Source: Penium margaritaceum
Lineage: Eukaryota > Streptophyta > Zygnematophyceae > Desmidiales > Peniaceae
DNA length: 64,000 bases
Direction of reading: 5' to 3'
Assembly (NCBI GenBank): GCA_023375785.1
Contig: SZWC01001593.1
Location: 30,474-94,473, forward strand
Positions within the stretch are counted from its first letter, which is position 1; every line of letters starts with the position of its first letter. Of the stretch, positions 9,794 through 19,508 are shown in pieces. The notes under the pieces were generated by a model that did not search any database, was not told where the DNA came from, and saw only the letters and a program-made list of their open reading frames with translations. Position numbers and translations under genes: made by a program.

Positions 9794-12120
9794 CTACTTC
9801 TTAGCACGTCCACGCTTGGCTGCCTTCTCCCCGGCAGCCTGGCGTTTTGTGCCTGAGGCACGGGCATGTGAAGCTTGCCCACTGGCATGAGCATCTAGCC
9901 CTCCTGCTTCATGTGGCGGTGGAGGTGGAGTTGCAGGGGTTGGATCGGAAGCAGGAGTTACAGGAGTTGCTTCTGCTCCAGCAGTTGCTTGTGGTGAAGT
10001 AGGTGGTGAAGGTGCTACTACAGCAGTTGATTCTGTTGCACCGGGCGTTTCTGCTGTAGCTATTGCTGTACCTGCTGCTGTAGCTGCTGCTGTACCTGCT
10101 GCTGTAGCTGCTGCTGAAGTGCCTCCTGCTTCAGAGGTTGGATCAGCTGCTGTAGTTGCTGCACGAGTCTGGCTGCGACTGGTCTGCCTGCTTCCAGATG
10201 CCACGGCCGGGNNNNNNNNNNNNNNNNNNNNNNNNNNNNNNNNNNNNNNNNNNNNNNNNNNNNNNNNNNNNNNNNNNNNNNNNNNNNNNNNNNNNNNNNN
10301 NNNNNNNNNNNNNNNNNNNNNNNNNNNNNNNNNNNNNNNNNNNNNNNNNNNNNNNNNNNNNNNNNNNNNNNNNNNNNNNNNNNNNNNNNNNNNNNNNNNN
10401 NNNNNNNNNNNNNNNNNNNNNNNNNNNNNNNNNNNNNNNNNNNNNNNNNNNNNNNNNNNNNNNNNNNNNNNNNNNNNNNNNNNNNNNNNNNNNNNNNNNN
10501 NNNNNNNNNNNNNNNNNNNNNNNNNNNNNNNNNNNNNNNNNNNNNNNNNNNNNNNNNNNNNNNNNNNNNNNNNAGCGGCTCCAGTAGATCTTTGAGCTGA
10601 CGGACCTGAACCCAAAACACCCTGCGACGGACGAGACGCCGCACCTCCTTCTTCCTCGCCTTGAAACCTGCATCCCTTCGCATTCCCATCTGCTTCCAGA
10701 GGTCCGTGTCCACCATTGTCTCCAAGTTTTCCTTCTGGTCAAGCAGCCGCTCGACCATGTCGAAGGTGGAGGCGAACCTGGTGTCACAGCGTGGCACGAG
10801 GATTTTGCCGTTGGTCCTTTCACGAAGCCAGGAGCGCGGTAAGTCGTTGTTGCGCACGTAAGACACCACCTTTTCACACCTGCTGATGATGGATGCCCCC
10901 CAGTCGCTTTTCCCGATGTCTTTCATGATGAGGTCGACGTTATGCGCGCAGCACCCTTGGAAGAACAGCTGCGGGTACTTCTCTTTCAGATCAGTGAAGG
11001 CCTTCTTGTTGGTGGAAGTGTTGTCACATATCACGGAGACCACCCTCTCCACACCTACTGCCTCAACAGCAGCTTCGATCATGCTGGCCGTGTGGTCAGC
11101 ATCCCTGCTAAGTCCGCTGGCGTCACGTGAGAAGAGGTGGACAGATCCTTGGGCATTGCAGGCCATCGCGTTGTAAATGGGCCTGACTTGACGGTCTGCC
11201 CATTCGTCCACGGCCACAGAGCAGCCGTAGATATCCCATGCCTGCTTCAAGGGAGCATCAAGCTCCTCCAGCTCCTTATCCAGTTTGGGGAGCAAGTCTT
11301 TGACGACGCGGGTGCGGCTTGGGAGGCGGAAGCCACTAGAAATCTTCCTCGCAGACTTCAGGGTCTCGAGGAGTACTGATTCACGGCAGAAGGATATAGG
11401 AGCTGCTTGGATGCACATCAGCTTCAACACGTTCAGCTGGCACCTATCATTGTGGCCGCGCTCGATGTGCTTGTCCATGCTGGTCTGCCGGAAAGAGGCA
11501 GCCCTCCTCACGTCGAACATGGGGACGATGTCTGACGCTGTTGCTTGACTCTCCTGACGGGCGGACTGTCCAGGGTGAGGCCCCTCATCGTCACTGTCGG
11601 CCTCCAGCATGACCCCGGCTGCTGCGGCTGAGGCCTGCGTCTGGTACTTCTCCCACAGTTTTACCCACTGCACGGGTTTGTCCTTGGTCCCCCACTCTGC
11701 TCCAAGTCCCTTGTACAGCTGGACACTTTGCGGCTTCCATCCTGAGGGAGGCGGCGGAACTCGCTCCAGCCCGAGGGCATCGCAGGCAGTTGGTGGTGGA
11801 TACGGGCACCGTCCAATGTTGTGGTTGTCGCCGCTAAAATGGCCGCGAATACGGTCACAGGTCCCTGCTTTGATGGTGCCGCATGAGCCACAGCGCCACC
11901 CCGCTTTCTTTGTCTTTGTTGGGACAGGGTCACAGTGCTTGCTCAACTCCTTTGTCAGAAAGTCACCGCTGCACTTGCCCTTTCGCGGAGGATTCCAGCG
12001 AGTTGGGTCGAAGGAGGCATCGGTAACGCTAGATGAAGGAATGGGTGACTGAACGGTGCCAGCAGCAGAGCTGGCCCCCCGAGACGGGTGTGACGACGAG
12101 CCTGAAGGTTGAGACGCCAT
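9794..12120 (-). CDS. hAT transposase, DUF659-type with BED-like zinc finger; middle lost in an N gap
   Basis: Probably catalyses cut-and-paste transposition of the surrounding element in the nucleus. Numbering is from the Met at 12120. A Ser-rich N terminus is followed by a BED-like zinc finger (C77, C80, H94, H100 or C105), an acidic linker (D176-D178), and a DUF659/RNase H-like core from about 270. The first catalytic Asp is probably D305 in VAVDEW and the second D366 in VICDN. The hAT motif C390..H393..L follows in GCCAHNVDL. The 362-N gap begins after residue 515. Beyond it one frame gives an Ala/Thr/Pro-rich tail ending in a basic, nuclear-signal-like KRGRAKK with its stop at 9794-9796. 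The third catalytic acid and the hAT C-terminal dimerisation domain are not visible and should lie in the gap, which at about 120 codons seems too short for both. Frame across the gap is unknown. An upstream in-frame ATG at 12144 is possible, but it lies in a hairpin (12122-12147). Confidence 0.88.
10212..10573. other. Assembly gap (362 N) inside the transposase gene
   Basis: A run of N. Its length is probably an estimate. Unlike the two other gaps, I see no duplicated sequence on its two sides, so real sequence is probably missing. Confidence 0.95.
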
Positions 12121-12121
12121 G

Positions 12122-12147
12122 CTGGTGCGACACAAGTGTCGCACCAG
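12122..12147 (-). promoter_or_regulatory. Perfect 12-bp hairpin directly upstream of the transposase start
   Basis: CTGGTGCGACAC (12122-12133), a two-base spacer, and GTGTCGCACCAG (12136-12147) form a perfect inverted repeat one base upstream of the ATG at 12118-12120. In the mRNA it would be a very stable stem-loop at the end of the 5' leader, and it also covers an alternative upstream ATG (12142-12144). It might damp translation, or it could be a protein-binding palindrome for autoregulation. Structure is seen; function is inference. Confidence 0.55.
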
Positions 12148-12992
12148 ACGGCTAGCAGAAGTGTGGGACGTTACTGAAACCGATTACACTTTGAGCTCGT
12201 TGAACGCCTAAGTCCTTCCGAGAAGACTTCGGCAAGCGCGAGCCTCGGATGGATGACCCATTCATTTACGACCCATGGATGATACGTAACATGCCTCGGA
12301 TTGGCATTGCAATGTGATGGACCGAAGGAAGGGTTTCAGTGACCGTGTGCCTGGGGTTGTGATGCACGGATGACCCATGCACCCGTGATCCGGGACTGGC
12401 ATTGCAAGATGATGCATGTAGCCTCAATTCAACGAATATTTTATGAATTTTGACAGGTATAATGTATGAACATTTATTTGGTGAGGAGCATGTAAGAAGC
12501 AAGAATGGTGACCGACTCACGCATACAAGTTGAAAGAAGACGAGTGTGATACAAACTTCATCGAAAAAAATGAAAAAAGGAATCAAGGAATGTTCTGTTC
12601 AATGGTGCGGTTGTGTTACACGTGGACCTTGCAATCCGCTTAGTTTGAGGTGAGGGTGATCATGCGATTGGCCCAATGGATAGATCTTGCTGTAAACGAA
12701 CCAGTCATAGCCTTGCCCTTGCTGAGCTGTATGATGCATGCATTGCATGCTGTGATGCAGCACATGCTACCATGCTATCCGTCGAAGTAGGTCGTCGCGG
12801 GTGAGCCCTCGTACACGGACCTGAAACTCCGATTTTTGCAGAATTACCGTGTTCCCTGTCGAAGACTCCCTGGTGAGCCATATGTCCATTTTGGTCAGCC
12901 CCGGGTCGTGTAAGGGGCCTACCACACAACGTTGGGGCAACGTTGTACTTCGTTGTAGCGTTGTCGTTGTAGGGCCCCTACAACGGACAACG
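12148..12992. other. hAT right subterminal region, non-coding
   Basis: This is the upstream side of the transposase gene and should contain its promoter. Two related segments, about 12251-12318 and 12370-12416, share ggatgacccat, then a central part, then ggcattgcaa and gatg, and look like a diverged direct duplication. The last 80 bases contain the CAACGTT/CGTTGT motif cluster. I cannot point to a TATA box with confidence. Confidence 0.6.
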
Positions 12993-13012
12993 AGGTCAAC
13001 ATTGCCTTTCTC
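12993..13012 (+). repeat. Right terminal inverted repeat and target duplication of the hAT element
   Basis: AGGTCAACATTG (12993-13004) is the exact reverse complement of the left terminus. CCTTTCTC (13005-13012) is an exact copy of the left target duplication. Just inside lie two CAACGTT cores near 12927 and 12939, then several CGTTGT copies, and an inverted repeat CGTTGTAGGG / CCCTACAACG with a one-base spacer at 12965-12985. Confidence 0.93.
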
Positions 13013-13657
13013 TGGCTTGCTCCACCGTTCTCAGGCTTGCTCCACCTTTCTCTGGCCTGCTCTAGTGTTCTCTGGCTTGCTCCATCTTTCTCTAGCTTGC
13101 TCCACCTTTCCCTGGATTACTCCACGTTTCTCTTGCCAGCTCCACCTTTCTCTGGCTTGCTCTACCTTTCCCTGGCTTGCTCCACCTTTCCCTGGGTTGC
13201 TCCACCTTCCTCTTGCTTGCTCCACCTTTCTCTGGATTGCTCCACCTTTCTCTGGCTGGCTCCACCTTTCCCTAGATTGCTCCACCTTTCTCTTGCTTGC
13301 TCCACCTTTCTCTGGCTTGCTACCCCTTTTTCTGGCTTGCTCCAACTTTCTCTGGCTTACTCTACCTTTCGCTGGCTTGCTCTAACGCTCTCTGGCTTTC
13401 TCCACCTTTCTCTGGCTTCCTCCACCCTTCCCTGGCTTTGTCTACCTTTCCATGGCTTGCTCAACTGTTCCTTGGCTTGCTCCACCGTTCTCTGGCTTGC
13501 TCCACCTTTCCCTGGATTGCTCCACCTTTCTCTTGATTGCTCCACATGTCTCTGGCTTGCTCCACCTTTCTTTGGCTTGCTCCAACTGTCTTTGGCTTGC
13601 TCCACCTTTCTCTGGCTTGCTCCACCTTTCTCTGGCTTACTCCACCTTTCTCTGGCC
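13005..13657 (+). repeat. 20-bp tandem array, F orientation (third segment)
   Basis: The array continues after the hAT element with many near-consensus units. It ends at a strand switch: tctctggc is followed by cagccagggtggagtcagagaaagg, after which the reverse complement of the unit takes over. Confidence 0.95.
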
Positions 13658-16600
13658 AGCCAGGGTGGAGTCAGAGAAAGGTGGAGCAGGCCAGAGAAAG
13701 GTGGACCAAGCCAGGGAAAGGTGGGTAAAGCCAGATAAAGGTGGAGCAAGCCGGGGGAGATGGAGCAAGCCATATAAAGGTGGAGCAAGCCATAGAACGG
13801 TTGAGCATGCCAAAGAAAGATGGAGCAAGCTAGAGAAAGGTGGAGCAAGCTAAAGAGAAGTGGAGGAAGCCAGAAAAAGATGGAGCAAGACAGAAAAAGG
13901 TGAAGCAAGCAAGAGAATGGTAGAGCAAGCCAGAAGAAAGTGGAGGAAGCAAGAAAAAGGTGGGTCAAGCCAGGAAAACGGGGAGAAAGCCAGAGAAAGG
14001 TGGAGCAAGCCAGAGAAAGGCGGAGCAAGCAAGAAAAAGTTTGAGCAAGCCAGAGGAGGGTGGAGCAAGCCAGAGAAAGGTGGAGCAAGCCAGGGAATGG
14101 TGGAGAAATCCAGATACAGGTGGAGCAAGCCGGGGGAGATGGAGCAAGCCATAAAAGGTGGAGCAAGCCATAGAACAGTTGAGCAAGCCAAAGATGGAGC
14201 AAGCTAGAGAAAGGTGGAGGAAGCTAAAGAGAGGTGGAGGAAAGCCAGAAAAAGGTGGAGACAGCCAGAGAAAGGTGGAGCAAGCCAGAGAATGGTGGAA
14301 CAATCCATAGAAAAGTGAAGCGAGCCAGAGAAAGGTGGGTCAAGCCAGGAAAATGTGGAGAAAGCCAGAGAAAGGTGGAGGAATCCAGAGAAAGGTTGAC
14401 CAAGCAAGAGAAGGGTGGAGCAAGCCAGAGAATGGTGGAGCAAGCCAGAGAAAGGTGGAGCAAGCCAAGAAAAGGTGGAGCAAGCCAAAGAAAGGTGAAG
14501 CAAGGCAGAGAACGGTTGAGCAAGCCAGAGAACGCTTGAGCAAGACAGAGAATGATAGAACAAGCTAGAGAAAGGTGGACCATGCCAGGGAAAGGTGGAG
14601 AAATCCAGAGAAAGGTGGAGCAAGCCAGAGAAAGGTAGAGCAAGCCAGAGAACGGTTGAGTAATCCAGAGAACGGTGGAGCAAGCATGAGAACAGTGAAG
14701 CAGTCCAGAGAAAGGTGGATCAAGACAGAAAAATGTGGAGAAAGTTAGAGAAATGTGGAGCAAGCCAGAGAAAGGTGGAGCAAGCGAGAGAAAGGTGGAG
14801 CAAGAAAGAGAATGGTGGAGCAAGCCGGAGAAAGGTGGAGCAAGCCAAGAAAAGTTGGAGCAACCCAAAGAAAGTTGAAGCAAGCCAAAGAACGGTGGAG
14901 CAAGCCAGAGAACGCTGGAGCAAGCCAGAGAATGGTAGAACAAGCTAGAGAAAGGTGGAGGATGCCAGGGAAGGGTGAAGAAAGCCAGAAAAATATGGAG
15001 CAAGCCAGAGAAAGGTGAGCAAACAAGAACGGTGGAGTAATGCAGACAATTGTGGAGCGAGCATGAGAACGGTGGAGCAAGCCAGAGAACGGTGCAGCAA
15101 GTCACAAAACGGTGGTGCAAGCCAGAGAATGGTGGAGCAAGCCAGAGAACGGTGAAACAAGCCAGAGAAAGGTGGAGCAAGCCAGAGAACGGTGCAGCAA
15201 GTCACAAAACGGTGGTGCAAGCCAGAGAATGGTGGAGCAAGCCAGAGAACGGTGAAACAAGCCAGAGAAAGGTGGTGCAAGCCAGAGAAAGGTTGTGCAA
15301 GCTAGAGAAATGTGGATCAAAATAGAGAAAGGTGGAGCAAGACAGAGAAAGGTGGAGCAGGCTTGAGGAAGCTGGAGTAGGTCAGAAAATAGTGGAGCAG
15401 GCCAAAGAAAGGTGGAGCAAGCCACAGAACGGTGGAGCAAGCCAGAGAATAGTGGTGCAAGCTAGAGAATGGTGGAGCAAGGCAGAGAATGGTGGGTCAA
15501 GACAGAGAACGGTGGAGCAATCCAAAGAATGGGGGAGCGATCCAGAGAACAGTGAAGCAAGCGAGAGAAAGGTGGAGCAAGCGAGGGACAGGTGGAGAAA
15601 GCCAGAGAAAGGTTGAGCACTCAAGAGAATGGTGGAGCAAGCCAGAGAAAGGTGGAGAAAGCCAAAAAAGGTGGAGCAAGCCGGAGAAAGTTGGAGCAAG
15701 CACGAGAACGGTGAAGCAAGCCAATGAAAGTTGGTCGCAGCCAGAGAATGGTAGAGCTTGAGAAATGTGGAGCAAGCCAGGGAAAACTGGAGGAATCCAG
15801 AGTGAGGTGGAGCAAGCCGGAGAAAGGTGGAGAAAGCCAGAGAACATTACAGCAAGCCATGAAACATTGAAGCAAGCCAGAGAACAGTGAAGCAAGTCAG
15901 AGAAAAGTGAAGCAAGTCAGAGAACGGTGGAGCAAGCCAGAGAGCGGTGGAGCAAGCAAGAGAATGGTAGAGCAAGCCAAAGAAAGGTGGTGCAAGCGAG
16001 GGAAAGGGGAAGCAAGCCAGAGAAAGAAGGAGCAAACCAGAGAAAGGTGGAGCAAGCCAGAGAACAGTGAAGCAAGGCAGAGAACGGTGCAGCAAGCAAG
16101 AGAAAGGTGGAACAAGCCTGGGAAAGGTGGAGCAAGCCAAAGAAACGTGGAGTAAGCCAAATAAAGATGGAGAAAGCCAAGGCAAGGTGGAGCAAGCCAG
16201 GGAAAGGTGGAGCAAGCCAAGAAAAGGTGGAGCAAGCCAAAGGAAGGTAAAGCAAGGCAGAGAACGGTGGAGCAAGCCAGCGAGCTCCTGAGCAAGACAG
16301 AGAATGGTAGAAGAAGCTAGAGAAAGGTGGACCATGCCAGGGAAAGGTGGACAAAGCCAGAGAAACGTGGAGCAAGCCAGAGAAAGGTAGAGCAATCAAG
16401 GGAATGGTGGAGCAATCCAGAGAATGGTGGAGCCAGCATGAGAACAATGGAGCAATCCAAAGAAAGGTGGATCAAGACAAGAAAATGTGGAGAAAGTTAG
16501 AGAAAGGTGGAGAAAGCCAGAGAAAAGTGGAGCAAGCGAAAGAAAGGTGGAGCATGCAAGAGAATGGTGGAGCAAGGCAGAGAAAGGTGGATCAAGCCAA

Positions 16601-19508
16601 GAAAAGGTGGAGCAAGCCAAAGAAATGTGAAGCAAGCCAGAGAATGTTGGAGCAAGCCAGAGAATGGTAGAACAAGCTAGAGAAAGGTGGAGGATGCCAG
16701 GGAAGGGTGAAGAAAGCCAGAAAAAGATGGAGCAAGCCAGAGAAAGGTGAGAAAACCAGAACGGTGGAGTAATCCAGAGAATGGTGAAGCGAGCATGAGA
16801 ACGGTGGAGCAAGCCAGAGAACGGTGAAGCAAGTCAAAGAACGGTGGATCAAGCCAGAGAATCGTGGAGCAAGCCAGAGAACAGTGGAACAAGCCAGAAA
16901 AAGGTGGTGCAAGCCAGAGAAAGGTAGTGCAAGATAGAGAAAGGTGGATCAAGCTAGAGAACAGTGGAGCAAGCCAGAGAAGCTGGAGCAGGCCTGAGGA
17001 AGGTGGAGCAGGTCAGACAATGGTGGAGCAGGCCAAAGAAAAGTGGAGCAAGCCACAAAACGGTAGAGCAAGCCAGAGAATTGTGGTGCAAGCGAGAGAC
17101 TGGTGGAGCAAGTCAGAGAATGGTGGGTCAAGACAGAGAACGGTGGAGCAAGGCAGAGAACTGGGCAGCAATCCAGAGAACAGTGCAGCAAGCGAAAGAA
17201 AGGTGGAGCAAGCCAGGGACAGGTGGAGAAAGCCAGAGAAAGGTGGAGTACGCAAGAGAATGGTGGAGCAAGCCAGAAAAAGGCGGAGCAAGCCAGGAAA
17301 AGGTGGAGCAAGCCAGAAAGAGTTGGCGCAAGCACGAGAACGGTGGAGCAAGCCAGTGAGAGCTGGACCAAGCCAGAGAATGCTAGGGCAAGCCAGGGTT
17401 ATGTGGAGAAAGCCAAGGAAAAGTGGAGAAATCCAGAGTAAGGTGGAGCAAGCCAGAGAAAGGTGGAGCAAGCAAGAGAACATTATAGCAAGCCAGCGAA
17501 TGTTGAAGCAAGCCAGAGAAATGTGAAGCAGTTCATAGAGCAGTGAAGCAAGTCAGAGAACGGTGGAGCAAGCCAGAGAACGGTTGAGCAAGAAAGAGAA
17601 TGGTGGAGCAAGCCAAAGAAAGGTGTTTCAAGCGACAGAAAGGTGGAGCAAGCCACAGAAAGAAGGAGCAAACCAGAGAAAGGTAGAGCAAGCCAGAGAA
17701 CGGTGAAGCAAGGCAGAGAACGGTGGAGCAAGGAAGAGAAAGGTGGCGCAAACCTGGAAAAGGTGGAGCAAGCCAAAGAAACGTGGAGTAAGCCAGATAA
17801 AGATGGAGCAAGCCAGAGAAATTTGGAGCAAGCCAGTGAACGGTGGAGCAAGCCAAAGATACATGTAGCAAGCCAGAAAACGGTTAAGCAAGCCAGAGAA
17901 CAGTAGAGCAAACCAGAGAAAGGTGGAGCCAGCCAGAGAAACATGAAGCAAGCCAAGGAAAGGTGGAGAAAGCCAGAAAAAGGTGGAGCACGCCAGGGAA
18001 AGGTTGAGCAAGCCTGAGAAGGGGAGCAAGCCAAAGAAAGGTGGAGCCAGCCGGAGAAATGTGGATCAAGCCAGAGAAAGGTGGAGCAAGCCACAGAAAG
18101 GTGGAGCAAGCTAAATTAAGGTGGAGCAAGCCAGAGAAAGGTTACGCAAGCCAGAGAGCAGTGGAGCAAGCCAGAGAACGGTGAAGCAAGGAATAGAACA
18201 GTAGAGTAAGCCAGAGAACGATGGAGCAAGCCAGGGTATAGTGGAGCAAGCCATAGAAAGGTGGTACAAGCAAGAGAAAGGTTGAGCAAGCCAGAGAACG
18301 GTGGAGTAAGCAAGGGAATGCTGGAGCAAGCCAGAGAATGGTAGAACAAGCCAGAGAAAGGTGGAGCAAGCGAATGAAAGGTGGAGCAATCCAGGGAAAT
18401 TTGGATCAAGCCAGAGAACGGTTGAGCAAGCCAAAGAACAGTGGAGAAAGCCAGAGAACGGTGGAGCAATCCAGAGAACAGTGGATCAAGCCAGAGAACG
18501 GTGGAGCAATCCAGAGAACAGTGGATCAAGCCAGAGAATAATGGAGCAACCCAAAGAAAGGTGGTGGACGGCAGAGAATGGTGGAGCAATCCAGAGAGAG
18601 GTGAATTAAGCCAGAGAAAGGTGGAGAAAGCCAGAGAAAGGTTGAGCATGCTAGAGAAAGCTGGAACAGGCCAGAGAAAAGTGGAGCATGTATTAGAACG
18701 GTTGATCAGGCCAGAGAAAGGTGGAGCAAGCCAAAGAACTGTGGATCAAGCCAGAGAATGGTGGAGCAAGCCAGAGAATGGTGGAGCAGGCCAGAGAAAG
18801 GTGGAGCAAGTGAACGAATGATGGAACAAGCCAGAGAACGGTGGATCAAGCCAGAGAACTATGGAGCAAGCCAAAAAACAATGGAGTACGCCAAAGAAAG
18901 GTTGAGCAAGGTTGAAAAAGGTGTGGCAAGCCAGGGCAAGGTGGAGTAAGCCAGAGAATGGTGGAGAAAGACGGAGAACGATAAAGCAAGCCAGAGAACG
19001 TGGGTGCTAGCCAGAGAATGGAGGAGCAAGTAAAAGAATGGTGGAGGAAGCTAGAGAAAGGTGGGGCAAGCCAGAAGGTGGAGCTGGCCATGGAAAGGTG
19101 GCGCAGGCCAACGAATGGTGGAGCAAGGTGGATAAAGAAAGAGAACGGTGGAGCATGTGAGAGAAAGGTGGAGCTGGCCAGAGAAAGGTGGAGTAATCCA
19201 GATAAATGTCCAGCGAGCCAGGGAACGGTGGACCAAGTCGAAGATTGATAGACCAAGCTAGACAACGGTGGAGCAGGCTGGAGAAAGATGGAGCAGGTTA
19301 GAGAAAGGTGGAGCAGGCTAGAGAAAGGTGGAGCAGGCCAGAGAAATTGGAAGTAAGCCATAAAAATGTGGGGCAAGCCAGCAAATTGTAGAGCAAGCCA
19401 GGGAAAGGCATAGCAAGCCAGAGAACGGTGGTGCAAGCCAGAGAAAGGTGGAGCAAGCTAGAGACATGTGGAGTAGGCCACAGAAAGGTAGAGCAGGCCA
19501 AAGAAAAA
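13658..19508 (-). repeat. 20-bp tandem array, R orientation (5.85 kb)
   Basis: The unit on the plus strand is now AGGTGGAGCAAGCCAGAGAA, the reverse complement of the F unit, and the plus strand becomes purine-rich. The block has longer internal order. The phrase accatgccagggaaaggtgga occurs at about 14578 and 16330. The variant pair around a gtaat...gagcgagcatgag phrase recurs near 15030 and 16762. These indicate a higher-order period of about 1.73-1.75 kb. A 100-bp block at 15081-15180 is repeated at 15181-15280. The block ends at about 19508 in a head-to-head junction (gccaaagaaaaactttctctggc). Open frames give a charged cyclic peptide and are not genes. Confidence 0.95.
15081..15280 (-). 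repeat. 100-bp higher-order duplication
   Basis: Positions 15081-15180 and 15181-15280 are almost identical, at an offset of five 20-bp units, including the rare variants ggtgcagcaagtcacaaaac and ggtgaaacaagcc. Confidence 0.9.

Larger units (their letters stand above)
9253..13004 (-). mobile_element. hAT-superfamily DNA transposon, both ends present
   Basis: The element is 3752 bp. Its termini are perfect 12-bp inverted repeats, CAATGTTGACCT at 9253-9264 and AGGTCAACATTG at 12993-13004, which fit the hAT terminal pattern YARNG. It is flanked by a perfect 8-bp direct repeat, CCTTTCTC, at 9245-9252 and 13005-13012, the hAT target-site length. That 8-mer is part of the surrounding 20-bp unit, so the transposon landed in a pre-existing array. 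Inside is one transposase gene on the minus strand. Subterminal regions at both ends carry repeated CAACGTTGT-type motifs, likely transposase-binding sites. An N gap at 10212-10573 hides part of the gene. Confidence 0.93.

Noticed and set aside
10119-10595. Plus-strand open frames across the first N gap.
   Set aside because: They are mostly N and lie antisense to the transposase gene.
12705-12929. Minus-strand open frame of 74 codons near the hAT right end, and other short frames in the hAT flanks.
   Set aside because: No similarity to a known family, and the frame overlaps the subterminal motif region; likely chance.
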